Made by a program: the position numbers and the translations under genes
Notes under the pieces: model-generated
The model's input: the letters and a program-made list of their open reading frames with translations, nothing else
Databases searched by the model: none
Told to the model about the DNA's origin: nothing
Part shown: one piece after another, positions 1 to 8,473 of the stretch
Layout: every line of letters starts with the position of its first letter
Position numbering within the stretch: position 1 is the stretch's first letter
NCBI GenBank assembly: GCA_964615905.1
Contig: CAZTUB010000006.1
Location: 273,364-337,363 of the forward strand
Source of the DNA: DATLMR01 sp964615905
GTDB lineage: Bacteria > Acidobacteriota > Blastocatellia > UBA7656
Reading direction: 5' to 3'
DNA length: 64,000 nucleotides

Positions 1-1
1 T

Positions 2-1210
2 GTGCGCGGCGGGATCGATGTGCTTCGCGAGCTTCGCAATTACGAGCAGCCGCCCGAAGTCTTGATGATGACAGGTCACGCCACCGTCGAGACCGCTTTG
101 CAGGCGATGAAGCTCGGGGCTTACGACTACCTGACGAAGCCGTGTCACATACGCGAGCTTGAAGCGATCCTAAACAAGGCGTACGAGAAGCGGCAGCTCA
201 AGCGCGAAAACCTGATTCTGCAATCTCGCCTCACTTACAAAGAGAAGGCCCCGGACATAGTCGTCCGTAGCGACAAGATGACCGCGATAATCTCGCTGAT
301 CCGCAAAGTGGCTCCCTCAAACGCCATCGTGCTCGTGACGGGCGAATCGGGCACGGGCAAAGAGCTTGTGGCCAACACGATCCACAAATTCTCGTCGCGT
401 CAGGCGGGGCCGTTCATCGACATAAGCTGCGCCGCCATCCAGGAGACGCTTCTTGAATCGGAGCTTTTCGGCTACGAGCCCGGCGCATTTACCGGCGCGC
501 GAAAACGCAAGCTCGGACTGCTTGAGCTGGCAAACGGCGGCACGCTCTTTCTCGACGAGATAGGCGAGATGAGCTTGACGCTTCAATCGAAGCTGCTGCG
601 CGTGCTTGAGACCCAGTCATTCTTCCGCGTAGGCGGCACCAAGAAGGTCGAGGTCGATGTAAGGTTCGTCGCGGCCACGAACCGCGAGCTTGAGCACGAC
701 GCGGCGGAAGGCAAGTTCCGGTCCGATCTGCTCTACCGCATAAACAACTTTGCCATAAAGCTGCCGCCTTTGCGCGAGCGCCCGGAAGATATACCCTCGC
801 TCGCGGAGCACTTCCTCGCGCGCGTGAGCGGCGGACCGCGCCTGCGAATTACTGACGAGGCGATGGACGTCCTTAAGAACTACTCCTGGCCGGGGAACGT
901 GCGCGAGCTTAGAAACGTAATCGAGCGCGCGGTGATCCTGGCGAACGGCGAAGAGATTCTGGTCGATGATTTGCCGATAGAGCTTCGCACGCATACGCGC
1001 GCGGCCACAGTGCCGGTCGAGAGCGAAGACCTTAACTCCGCGAGCCTCGACGAACTCAAGAAACGGCAAATCCTGACCGTGCTTGAACAGACATCCTGGC
1101 ACCAGGGCAAGGCCTCTGAGATACTCGGCATCTCGCCAAGCACTCTCTACCGCCAGCTGAAGACCTACGGGCTCACAAGAACCCGCCGGATGCCGGACAA
1201 CTTGAATTAG
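2..1210 (+). CDS. Sigma-54-dependent response regulator, NtrC family (5' end outside window)
   Basis: Transcriptional activator that opens sigma-54 promoters after phosphorylation of its receiver domain. The visible part starts inside the receiver domain (MMTGHA, then the conserved KP pair in DYLTKP). A central AAA+ domain follows with Walker A GESGTGKE, the sigma-54 contact loop GAFTGA and Walker B GTLFLDEIGEM, and then a C-terminal Fis-type helix-turn-helix (KASEILGISPSTLYRQLK). The phospho-acceptor Asp lies upstream of the window, so the real start is not visible. It is one of two such activators here; the other is at 50316-51725. No partner kinase is adjacent on the visible side. Family assignment is certain; the regulated genes are unknown. 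Confidence 0.95.
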   Translation: MRGGIDVLRELRNYEQPPEVLMMTGHATVETALQAMKLGAYDYLTKPCHIRELEAILNKAYEKRQLKRENLILQSRLTYKEKAPDIVVRSDKMTAIISLIRKVAPSNAIVLVTGESGTGKELVANTIHKFSSRQAGPFIDISCAAIQETLLESELFGYEPGAFTGARKRKLGLLELANGGTLFLDEIGEMSLTLQSKLLRVLETQSFFRVGGTKKVEVDVRFVAATNRELEHDAAEGKFRSDLLYRINNFAIKLPPLRERPEDIPSLAEHFLARVSGGPRLRITDEAMDVLKNYSWPGNVRELRNVIERAVILANGEEILVDDLPIELRTHTRAATVPVESEDLNSASLDELKKRQILTVLEQTSWHQGKASEILGISPSTLYRQLKTYGLTRTRRMPDNLN

Positions 1211-1215
1211 AATAT

Positions 1216-1310
1216 CGTAAACCGTGAACCGTAAACCGTGACAAGTCAGAGGAGGGTGCCAGGCCGCAAACCTATTCTCTCTTGTCACGGTTTACGGTTC
1301 ACGGTTTACG
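1216..1310. repeat. Long inverted repeat made of 7-bp modules (copy 1)
   Basis: Two perfect 30-bp arms (1216-1245 and 1281-1310) flank a 35-nt spacer. Each arm is a tandem of 7-bp units of the CGTAAAC / CGTGAAC type ending in CGTGACAAG. A related element lies at 10410-10501. No transposase or target duplication is visible. It sits between the end of the NtrC-type gene and the promoter of the HtrA gene and could fold into a very stable hairpin in RNA, so it may act as a terminator or 3' stabiliser. Confidence 0.9.
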
Positions 1311-1312
1311 TA

Positions 1313-1342
1313 TTGGACTTACCCTGCTTTATTCGCTAATCT
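1313..1342 (+). promoter_or_regulatory. Sigma-70-type promoter for the HtrA gene
   Basis: TTGGAC, 18-bp spacer, TAATCT; it lies 36 bp upstream of the ATG at 1378. The same TTGGAC -35 sequence recurs at 31066 and 32251, which supports it as the local -35 consensus. Confidence 0.5.
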
Positions 1343-1377
1343 CTCTTTAACGTCACAGTGCGCAGGAGAGGACCTGG

Positions 1378-2916
1378 ATGATGCAAGAAGTAAGACCGAC
1401 CTATGAAGCTCCGACCGAAAATCCTGTCTTGAATCGACCGGCGAGAAGACGCGAAGGGCGGGTTTGGATAATCGCCACCGCCGTCGTCAGCCTGGCGGTC
1501 ATACTGTTTGCCGTATATCGCGCGAGCGGCTCGCGCAACAACTTCGCCGTCCCAGAGCTGCCGCCGCCCAGGTCTGCCGCCGTGGCCGACACGACTTCAC
1601 CCTCGGAGCTTTCGCACTCATTTCGCGAGATCGCAAAGAGCATAAAGCCCGCCGTCGTCTATATCAGCATTGTCGAGCGTGTCGGAGACGGCTCCCGGTT
1701 CCCAGGCTTTTTCGGGCCGGATATTCCGCAGGAACCCGGCCAGCCTCGCCGCAGGCCCGGCGCGGGCTCAGGTTTTATAGTCACTGAAGACGGGTTTATA
1801 CTCACAAACAATCACGTTGTCGGGAGCGCCGATAGCATAGACGTAACGCTCGGAGACGGTCGGCAATTCAAAGGCAGGCTCATCGGCACCGACCCCGAAA
1901 CCGATCTGGCCGTGGTCAAGATCGACGCGGGCGGTCTTCCCATCGCCGTGCTCGGAGACTCGGACGAAGTCCAACAGGGCGATTGGGTGCTCGCCCTCGG
2001 AAGCCCTTACGGCTTGCAGCAAACTCTGACCGCCGGAATCGTCAGCGCCACAGGCCGCGAGCTGCCCGGCCAGCTTCAACAGTACAGCCGTTATATCCAA
2101 ACCGACGCTTCCATCAACCCCGGAAATTCCGGCGGCCCGCTCGTCAATATGCAGGGCGAGGTCATCGGCATCAACACCATGATCTTTAGCCCTTCGGGCG
2201 GGAATATCGGTATAGGTTTTTCGCTCGCCTCAAACGTCGTGCGGAATATCTTCGGGGACCTCGTCAAAAACGGCCGCATCACTCGCGGTTACCTTGGCGT
2301 GAACATCGTTCCCCTGGACGCGGCGCGAGCGCGCGCGTTCGGGCTTGAGCCAAATTCCGGCGCGTTCGTTCAGGGGCTGCCCGATACGGATAGCCCTGCC
2401 CGCAAAGCGGGTCTAAAGCCGGGCGATATCATCACCGCGTTCGACGGAAAACCCGTAAAGGCTCCGAGAGAACTGACAGACGCCGTGGCCACAACTCCCG
2501 TGGGTAAATCGGTCAAGGTCGATTTTATCAGGGACGGCCAGCCGATGTCTGTCACTGTCGAGGTGGCAGAGCGCCCGGCCCGCCAGACAGCGAGCGCAGC
2601 GCCGCCCGATCAAGGCGACAACGAGACGCAGACGACGAGGCTTGGGATAGTCGCTCAAACTCTCACGCCCGAAGCGGCCGAGCGCATGAAGCTTATTATC
2701 AAATCCGGCGCGGTCGTAAGAGAGGTCGAGCCGGGCAGCCCCGCGCAGGAAGCGGGCCTGAGGCACGGCGATGTCATCCACCGCATAGACAAGACCGAGG
2801 TGAAGTCCGTCGAAGACCTTGCCAGCGCCGCGCGTGCGCTTCAAAGCGGCGATCAGGTGCTGCTTCAGATTGAGCGCAGCGGCGAGATGAACTTCGTAAC
2901 GATTACGATTGATTGA
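1378..2916 (+). CDS. htrA: HtrA/DegP-type periplasmic serine protease
   Basis: Envelope quality-control protease, anchored by one N-terminal membrane helix (about residues 28-46) after a basic stretch. The trypsin-like domain shows the catalytic triad His146 (NNHVV), Asp176 (ETDLAVV) and Ser251 (GNSGGPLV). Two PDZ domains follow (about 300-390 and 425-510). At 512 aa it has the usual size for a two-PDZ DegP/DegQ/MucD-like protein. Start chosen at 1378 because AGGAG lies 9 nt upstream; the next codon is also ATG. It stands alone, with a promoter in front and a strong hairpin behind it. A proline/glycine-rich linker before the protease domain is typical of the family. Confidence 0.95.
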   Translation: MMQEVRPTYEAPTENPVLNRPARRREGRVWIIATAVVSLAVILFAVYRASGSRNNFAVPELPPPRSAAVADTTSPSELSHSFREIAKSIKPAVVYISIVERVGDGSRFPGFFGPDIPQEPGQPRRRPGAGSGFIVTEDGFILTNNHVVGSADSIDVTLGDGRQFKGRLIGTDPETDLAVVKIDAGGLPIAVLGDSDEVQQGDWVLALGSPYGLQQTLTAGIVSATGRELPGQLQQYSRYIQTDASINPGNSGGPLVNMQGEVIGINTMIFSPSGGNIGIGFSLASNVVRNIFGDLVKNGRITRGYLGVNIVPLDAARARAFGLEPNSGAFVQGLPDTDSPARKAGLKPGDIITAFDGKPVKAPRELTDAVATTPVGKSVKVDFIRDGQPMSVTVEVAERPARQTASAAPPDQGDNETQTTRLGIVAQTLTPEAAERMKLIIKSGAVVREVEPGSPAQEAGLRHGDVIHRIDKTEVKSVEDLASAARALQSGDQVLLQIERSGEMNFVTITID

Positions 2917-2928
2917 TGAGAAGTGTGC

Positions 2929-2949
2929 GGGAAGGGCGAGGCCCTTCCC
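2929..2949. terminator. Bidirectional hairpin between htrA and fabG
   Basis: Stem GGGAAGGGC / GCCCTTCCC with a 3-nt loop, followed by TTTAAAAAG. The T-run on one side and the A-run on the other let it serve both convergent genes. Confidence 0.7.
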
Positions 2950-2965
2950 TTTAAAAAGCGAGCGG

Positions 2966-3712
2966 CTAGATCGCAAGCCCGCCGTCGGCTTGAATCACCT
3001 GCCCCGTAATATAGCGCGCGTCTTCTGAGAGAAGAAATGCGGCAATGCGCGCTACCTCTCCCACGCCGCCGTAACGACCGAGCGGGATCTGCTCGATCAT
3101 CTTCTGTTTGTACTCGTCCGAGAGCGCCGATGTCATGTCGGTTTCGATGAGCCCGAGCGCGAGCGCGTTCACAGTGATGTTGCGCTTGGCGACCTCTTTT
3201 GCGAGCGCTTTTGTGAACCCTATCAAGCCCGCCTTTGAAGCGGAATAGTTTGTCTGGCCAGCCATCCCGACGATGCCGCTTATCGAAGATATGTTTAATA
3301 TGGCCCCCCTTCGCTGGCGGACCATCAGCGACACGGCGGGCTTTGTCACGTTGAACACGCCCTTGAGGTTTGTATCGAGGACCGCGTCCCAGTCGTCCTC
3401 GCTCATCATCATTATGAGCTTGTCGCGAGTTATGCCCGCGTTGTTGACGAGATAATCGACCGATCCGAACTCGCTTTTGACCGTCTTCACCATCTGCTCT
3501 GCCGCTTCGGTATCTGTGACGTCGGCCTGGAAGGCCCGCGCCCGCCCGCCCGCTTCGGTTATCTCCGAAGCGAGCGCGTCTGCCTTCTCCCGGTTGCTTG
3601 AGTAGCTGAAAGCGACGCTTGCTCCCCTCCGCGCAAGCTCCTCGACTATGGCCCGCCCTATGCCGCGCGAGCCGCCTGTGACGATTGCTGTCCTGCCTTC
3701 AAATCCTGACAT
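2966..3712 (-). CDS. fabG: 3-oxoacyl-[acyl-carrier-protein] reductase
   Basis: NADPH-dependent short-chain dehydrogenase that reduces 3-oxoacyl-ACP in fatty acid elongation. Visible motifs are the nucleotide-binding TGGSRGIG near the N-terminus, NNAG, the catalytic Ser in NISSISG and the YSASK Tyr/Lys pair; the C-terminal YITGQVIQADGG is typical of FabG. Length (248 aa) is normal. GGAG lies in front of the ATG, and the TAA of the menC-like gene is just upstream, so this is the third gene of a three-gene operon. The placement away from other fab genes leaves open that it reduces another 3-oxoacyl substrate. Confidence 0.93.
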   Translation of the reverse strand: MSGFEGRTAIVTGGSRGIGRAIVEELARRGASVAFSYSSNREKADALASEITEAGGRARAFQADVTDTEAAEQMVKTVKSEFGSVDYLVNNAGITRDKLIMMMSEDDWDAVLDTNLKGVFNVTKPAVSLMVRQRRGAILNISSISGIVGMAGQTNYSASKAGLIGFTKALAKEVAKRNITVNALALGLIETDMTSALSDEYKQKMIEQIPLGRYGGVGEVARIAAFLLSEDARYITGQVIQADGGLAI

Positions 3713-3721
3713 TCGATCTCC

Positions 3722-4846
3722 TTACTCTTTTAACGCGATCTCTTCCGTTCGCTTCAGACACCTGCCGATCCTCTCTTCATTGACCTCAAAGCCAATCCCC
3801 GCGCCGTCCGGCGGCTGGATCGTGCCGCGAGCGGAAACCTCGACCGGCGGGTCGATTATGTCTTCTTCCCAGTAGCGCGAGGAGGCCGAGACATCGCCCG
3901 GAAGCGTGAAGCCTTCGAGCGTCGACATTGCGATGTTGTGCGCGCGCCCCACCCCGGATTCGAGCATGCCTCCGCACCAGACAGGTATCCCGCGATTTGA
4001 GCAGTAACTCTGAATCAGGCGGGCCTCGGTGTGCCCGCCCACGCGGCCGAGCTTGACGTTGATGATCTTGCAAGAGCCAAGCTCGTATGCGTGCCGCGCA
4101 TCGCCAAGCGTCAAGATCGACTCGTCTAGACAGACGGGCGTTTTGATCTCTTGTTGAAGCTTCGCATGGTCTACAAGATCGCCCGGCGCGAGCGGTTGCT
4201 CAATCATCATCAGGTTGTACCGGTCGAGCCGCTTCAGCATGTCCGTGTCCGCGAGCGTGTAAGCGGAGTTGGCATCGACCATCAACGGGACGGACGGGAA
4301 CTCTTTGCGGAGCGCTTCTACAAGGTCGACATCCCTTCCCGGCTTTATCTTTATCTTGATCCGCTGGTAGCCGCGCTCTATCTCGGTCCTGACCTTTTCG
4401 ACTAACGCGGCAGTCGTCTCTTGCAAGCCGATTGAGACGCCGCTCGCTATCTCGGACTTTGTGCCGCCGATATGTTTCCATAGCGGCAGGTTCAACAGCC
4501 TTGCTTCGAGGTCCCAGATAGCCGCCTCTATGCTCCCTTTCGCCATGCGGTTGCCGCGTATTCGCGCCAGCGCGGCGTTGACTTCGTCTGCCTTCTCGAT
4601 GCGCGCCGCCGAAAGAAGCGGCGCAACGTAGTTCTTTATAATTATCCAGGCCGTATCAATCGTCTCGTGGTTGTAGAAAGGGTCTTCGGGCGCGGTGCAC
4701 TCGCCGTAGCCGAACGCTCCCGAATGATCGAAAACTCTCGTGATAAGGATTCGCCGCTTCGTCGTGCGGCCAAAGCTCGTCTCAAACGGGTATTTCAGCG
4801 GCAGCTCTATCTCTCGCAACTCGATCTTTTTGAGGTTTAATTTCAT
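3722..4846 (-). CDS. menC: Enolase-superfamily enzyme, N-succinylamino acid racemase / o-succinylbenzoate synthase (MenC) family
   Basis: Muconate-lactonizing subgroup of the enolase superfamily. The protein shows the capping domain (GYGECTAPEDPFY), the catalytic KIKIKPG lysine motif and metal ligands in VDANSAYT, MIEQPL and LDESI. Proteins of this branch catalyse o-succinylbenzoate synthesis, racemise N-succinylamino acids, or do both. The upstream gene is a GNAT transferase of the kind that accompanies N-succinylamino acid racemases, and mqnE (32324) indicates futalosine-type menaquinone synthesis, so racemase activity is the better inference. Spacing is 9 nt to fabG and about 30 nt to the GNAT gene. 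GAGGAG lies 14 nt before the ATG. Confidence 0.85.
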   Translation of the reverse strand: MKLNLKKIELREIELPLKYPFETSFGRTTKRRILITRVFDHSGAFGYGECTAPEDPFYNHETIDTAWIIIKNYVAPLLSAARIEKADEVNAALARIRGNRMAKGSIEAAIWDLEARLLNLPLWKHIGGTKSEIASGVSIGLQETTAALVEKVRTEIERGYQRIKIKIKPGRDVDLVEALRKEFPSVPLMVDANSAYTLADTDMLKRLDRYNLMMIEQPLAPGDLVDHAKLQQEIKTPVCLDESILTLGDARHAYELGSCKIINVKLGRVGGHTEARLIQSYCSNRGIPVWCGGMLESGVGRAHNIAMSTLEGFTLPGDVSASSRYWEEDIIDPPVEVSARGTIQPPDGAGIGFEVNEERIGRCLKRTEEIALKE

Positions 4847-4876
4847 ATGAATTACCGGCGCTCCTCAACCGCCGAG

Positions 4877-5671
4877 CTACAGCCCCGCGCGGATACCGCC
4901 ATAGGCCGTAAAATGGAACTGCTTCTCATCCGGCCCGAACAGATAGCGGCTTTCGGCCCTTGCCGTGTCTCTGACAAAACCGCGCACGATCTGCCCAAGC
5001 GATAGCTCGTGCTGAAAGCCTTCCCGCGCTCGCAGCCGCCAGCCTCTATGATCTTCGACTGACCCTGCGCGAACCGCTTCCACATTCTCAGGGATGATCA
5101 CGGACCTCGCGTTTGGGTCGACCTGTGGGCGCGAGCCCGCGAGCACCGACTGCACGTGCGGCGATGTCAGCCACCATTCGGCAAAGACCCTGTCGGTTGG
5201 GACCATCGAATCGAACGCCGTCGATAGGCCCTCGCCGTAGTAGTTCACTTCGTAACGCCTGATGATCGCGCCGAGCTTGTTTATGTTAAAGTGCGCGTTT
5301 CGCGATTGAAGCGGGTCGAAGGTCCAGATTATGAGCGGGATCCCCGCATCAATTGCGAAGCCGCGTTGCGCGAGCTTCATCTGGTAGCCGATGTCTTTGT
5401 GTCGCAGGTCTTCGACGACCGCTGCCATGTGCGAGTGGTAGACGACATTTCCGTCGATCAAGGCAAGCGACGTGTGGACGAACCCGACGAGCCTGCCCGC
5501 GCGGTCGAAAGCGCCGACGGTCGGAGCCCTGCACGCCTTCGAGATCATGTAAAGACGAATCGGCATGATGTCTATGTCGTCGTCTTTCCAAACCGACCGC
5601 TCAAGCTCTATGCACTGCCGGAAATCGCCCGGCGTCACACACTCACGAACCTCTATCTCAGCTTCCGGCAT
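4877..5671 (-). CDS. GNAT acetyltransferase-like protein, predicted N-acyl(succinyl)transferase
   Basis: Predicted GNAT-superfamily protein of the COG3375 type. Recognisable parts are the N-terminal ECVTPGDFRQCIELERSVW, the central GFVHTSLALIDG and SHMAAV strands, and WTFDPLQSRNAHFN, which is typical of this family. In Geobacillus a relative succinylates D-amino acids for the adjacent racemase; that activity here is inference. The start is set at the internal ATG at 5671 because a TATACT -10 (minus strand, 5685-5680) ends only 8 nt upstream of it; the longer reading from ATG 5704 would begin upstream of that -10 element. It is the first gene of the GNAT-menC-fabG operon. Confidence 0.75.
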   Translation of the reverse strand: MPEAEIEVRECVTPGDFRQCIELERSVWKDDDIDIMPIRLYMISKACRAPTVGAFDRAGRLVGFVHTSLALIDGNVVYHSHMAAVVEDLRHKDIGYQMKLAQRGFAIDAGIPLIIWTFDPLQSRNAHFNINKLGAIIRRYEVNYYGEGLSTAFDSMVPTDRVFAEWWLTSPHVQSVLAGSRPQVDPNARSVIIPENVEAVRAGSVEDHRGWRLRAREGFQHELSLGQIVRGFVRDTARAESRYLFGPDEKQFHFTAYGGIRAGL

Positions 5672-5715
5672 AACGGTCGAGTATAATAAGCGCGCGACAT
5701 ACATTCAAGTGCGGC

Positions 5716-5745
5716 TTACCACACTCAAATTCCGCGTGCTATACT
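5716..5745 (+). promoter_or_regulatory. Promoter of the FHA gene with very short leader
   Basis: TTACCA, 18-bp spacer, TATACT; the -10 ends 10 nt before the ATG at 5756, so the message has almost no 5' leader and no Shine-Dalgarno sequence. Confidence 0.55.
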
Positions 5746-5755
5746 AGGCCTTGAA

Positions 5756-6547
5756 ATGGCTGACGGAGACAACAGCGTACTTGATAAGGCCGAGAGCTTT
5801 GCCAGGCGTGTGCTTGAGCGACTCGGCTCGAAAATGGATAGCAAGCTCGGTTCCGAAAACAAAGAGACGCTCAGCCCCCGCGAGGTCGGCGAGCTGACTT
5901 CGCGAATCGAGCGCGTGATCGAAGCGAGCCTTCGCGAAGACGCCGACGGCGTAAAGCGCGTGGCCCCGAACCGTTACAAGATCCTCTTTACTTATGAAGA
6001 GACTTCCCGCCTCAACACGGGGTACATAGAGGCGCTCGCCGTAGAGCTCAAAGCGACAATCTTCGAGTATATAAACAACCGCCGTTACGAGACGCTCGCC
6101 CCGATCCAGGTCGAGACGGGGCGCGATCTGTTCGCAAAGCTCACCGTCATCAAGCCCGGTTTCGAGGGCGACGATGAAGAAGTGCAGTTGAAGGGCGCGG
6201 CCGAGGTACTGCAAAAACCGGTTGACCCCAAATCCGAAAACCGTACGATCCGGCTCAAGGCGAGTGATGGAAGATCGTTCACGTTTGAGTTGAGGCCGGA
6301 AGGCGCTCCCGCATATATAGGGCGCGCGGCCGGGAATGCCGTTAGGATCGATGATCCAAGCATTTCCCGCATGCATTGCTCGATAGCGCTGCGCACGAGC
6401 GGCGATATTGTCATCTCCGATCTGGGCAGCTCGAACGGGACCTCGACCAACGGCAAGCCGCTTGCTTCGCATGAAGCGCGACCGCTGAATCTCGACGACG
6501 CCGTGCTGGTGGGGGACGTCAAACTGACCGTTGCGGAGATCTCCTGA
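5756..6547 (+). CDS. FhaA-like protein: DUF3662 plus C-terminal FHA domain
   Basis: Phosphothreonine-binding adaptor. The N-terminal half (about 1-150) resembles DUF3662 as found in actinobacterial FhaA; the C-terminal half (about 165-263) is an FHA domain with YIGRAAGN, the core SRMHCSI and DLGSSNGT. It lies directly upstream of a PBP and a RodA/FtsW gene, the same association seen in the mycobacterial fhaA-rodA-pbpA cluster, which suggests a role in cell-wall control. No serine/threonine kinase or phosphatase gene is visible nearby. The start lacks a ribosome-binding site but follows a -10 box closely. Confidence 0.85.
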   Translation: MADGDNSVLDKAESFARRVLERLGSKMDSKLGSENKETLSPREVGELTSRIERVIEASLREDADGVKRVAPNRYKILFTYEETSRLNTGYIEALAVELKATIFEYINNRRYETLAPIQVETGRDLFAKLTVIKPGFEGDDEEVQLKGAAEVLQKPVDPKSENRTIRLKASDGRSFTFELRPEGAPAYIGRAAGNAVRIDDPSISRMHCSIALRTSGDIVISDLGSSNGTSTNGKPLASHEARPLNLDDAVLVGDVKLTVAEIS

Positions 6548-6691
6548 CCCGCCGGGCAGCGCTTCTGAAAGTTCAGTCGGTTTTAGTTTTTTCCGCCGGG
6601 ACGCTTGAAACCAGAATTTTTATGAGTGAGGTCCTGCCTTACACGGCCATCACACCACCGCCCGAATCCTTGTGTTCGGAGTAATCTTCTT

Positions 6692-8473
6692 ATGCTGATT
6701 CCTTTGATCTTAACGATTGTATTCGTAACGCTCGGACTGGTTTTGACGCTTGTGCTCTTCTGGGCGGCCTGGCGCCATCGCAACCCGCCTGAGCCTTCGG
6801 GCGACGACCTGCCGGGGGACATGAAAGATTTTGGCCCGTCAGCAACCAACCGCTGGCTGCGGGGGTTGAGGGTCTTTCTCGTCCTGTTGATGGTGCTCGT
6901 GCTCGGCTTCCACTCGTACTGGGTATTCAAAGCCGACGACCGCGAAGATTTTCGCGCGGCGAAACGGCTCGACGCGCGGAATCGACGCATAGCCGAAAGC
7001 GGGTTGAAAGGCTGGGTCTTCGACCGCAGCGGCAAGCTCGAAAACGCCCTGATACGGTATCGGTCCGACGCGGGCGTAATAAATCGCGAGTACCCGCTCG
7101 GCCCTGCCGCCGTCCACCTGACAGGGTATTCCGACTTTATCTTCGGCGCGGGCGGGATGGAATACGCCTTCCGCGACTGGCTGACGAAACCGACAAGCCT
7201 TCAAAACCAGTTGATCTCGCCCAGGCCCGTCGGCGAAGACTTGAAGGTATCTATTGACTCCTACTTCCAGCGTGACGCCGCGGCGCTCGTTCAAGCGACG
7301 GGCAAAGCTGCCGGAGCGGTCGTGCTGCTGCTGCCGACCAACGAAGTGCTCGTGATGGCTTCATCGCCGACCTTCGACGCAAGCTCAATCGACGACGAGG
7401 ACAAGTGGAGACGGCTCGCCGAACAGGCCGAGAATTACAGGACCGTGCCGCTCAGCCCTCTTGTCAACCGCGCGCTCGGAACGCTTTCGACCGGCGGCCC
7501 CGCGTTCTATTACAGACCCGGCTCGACTTTCAAGACGTTCATCGCGGCGGTCGCTATTGACAGCGGGGTAACCGGCGAGACCTTCACATGCCGCGCCGAA
7601 GGGTACACGCCGCAAGGGTCTGGGCGAGCTATCCGCGACTTCGCGGGCCACGTACACGGCTCGCTCGGCCTCGCCGACGCGTTCAAGGTCTCCTGCAACC
7701 AGTACTTTGTTCAACTCGGTTTAAAGCTCGGCCGCGAGCGGCTCGAAAGCTATGCTAAGCGGATGCACTACGTCACCACGCCCGATGATAGGACCGCGCG
7801 CGGTGACTACCTCTGGAGCGTGGTTCACGGCGACCCGTCAGATTTCAACTACATCTTCGCGCCGCCCGTTACGCGGTTGAACCTGTCGTCAAAGGCGACC
7901 GCGTATGACATAGGGCTTCAATCTATCGGGCAGGGTTTTTGTGATCTCACGGTTTTGGAAATGGCCGTGCTCGCGGCGACCGCCGCGTCAAGCGACGGCG
8001 CGCTCGTCGCGCCGACCTTTGAAGTAGGGCAGCCGCGCAAGGTGATAAACCAGTTCATTACGGCCCAATCCGCCGCGCAATTGCGCAACCTTATGCGAGG
8101 GGTTGTCGAAGGCGGGACCGCTTCGGGCGCATGGGCCCCGCTTGGAGGAAGGATAAGCGGCGGCGGCAAGACAGGCACAGCCGACCGCGACGTTCTGGTC
8201 TACGACCGGCAGGGCAAGCCGGTAATCGAGCGGGTGGACGAAGACGGCACTAGGTATTACAAGACGGAGGGCGTGACCGACTCCTGGTTCATCGGCTACG
8301 CGCCCGCCGATAATCCTGTCATTGCATTTGCGGTGATGGTCGAAAAAGGCGGCGAGGGCTCGCGCACGGCCGCGCCCATCGCGGTCAAGCTTGTCGAGAA
8401 GGCCGCTGCGCTCGGATACATAAAAGCAGGCGCGCCGGCCCCTGCCGCATCTACACCCGCGAGGCGACAGTAA
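6692..8473 (+). CDS. pbpA: Class B penicillin-binding protein (PbpA-like transpeptidase)
   Basis: Peptidoglycan transpeptidase that works with the following SEDS glycosyltransferase. There are two N-terminal hydrophobic segments (about 4-27 and 57-78), then the transpeptidase domain with SxxK at Ser278-Lys281 (GSTFKTF), SCN at Ser334 and KTGT at Lys493. The ATG at 6692 is preferred because GGAG sits 10 nt upstream; an in-frame codon at 6626 has no such site and would put 22 residues before the hydrophobic segment. The stop codon touches the start of the next gene. A second hydrophobic segment ahead of the pedestal region is unusual for class B PBPs. Confidence 0.9.
   Translation: MLIPLILTIVFVTLGLVLTLVLFWAAWRHRNPPEPSGDDLPGDMKDFGPSATNRWLRGLRVFLVLLMVLVLGFHSYWVFKADDREDFRAAKRLDARNRRIAESGLKGWVFDRSGKLENALIRYRSDAGVINREYPLGPAAVHLTGYSDFIFGAGGMEYAFRDWLTKPTSLQNQLISPRPVGEDLKVSIDSYFQRDAAALVQATGKAAGAVVLLLPTNEVLVMASSPTFDASSIDDEDKWRRLAEQAENYRTVPLSPLVNRALGTLSTGGPAFYYRPGSTFKTFIAAVAIDSGVTGETFTCRAEGYTPQGSGRAIRDFAGHVHGSLGLADAFKVSCNQYFVQLGLKLGRERLESYAKRMHYVTTPDDRTARGDYLWSVVHGDPSDFNYIFAPPVTRLNLSSKATAYDIGLQSIGQGFCDLTVLEMAVLAATAASSDGALVAPTFEVGQPRKVINQFITAQSAAQLRNLMRGVVEGGTASGAWAPLGGRISGGGKTGTADRDVLVYDRQGKPVIERVDEDGTRYYKTEGVTDSWFIGYAPADNPVIAFAVMVEKGGEGSRTAAPIAVKLVEKAAALGYIKAGAPAPAASTPARRQ

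Noticed and set aside
617..1288. Long antisense open frame over the NtrC-type gene
   Set aside because: No similarity or ribosome-binding site; it is a shadow of the GC-rich gene and runs into the inverted repeat.
1313..1328. TTGGAC...CTGCT before htrA considered as sigma-54 promoter
   Set aside because: The doublet spacing is one base short, and a plausible TTGGAC-N18-TAATCT fits better.
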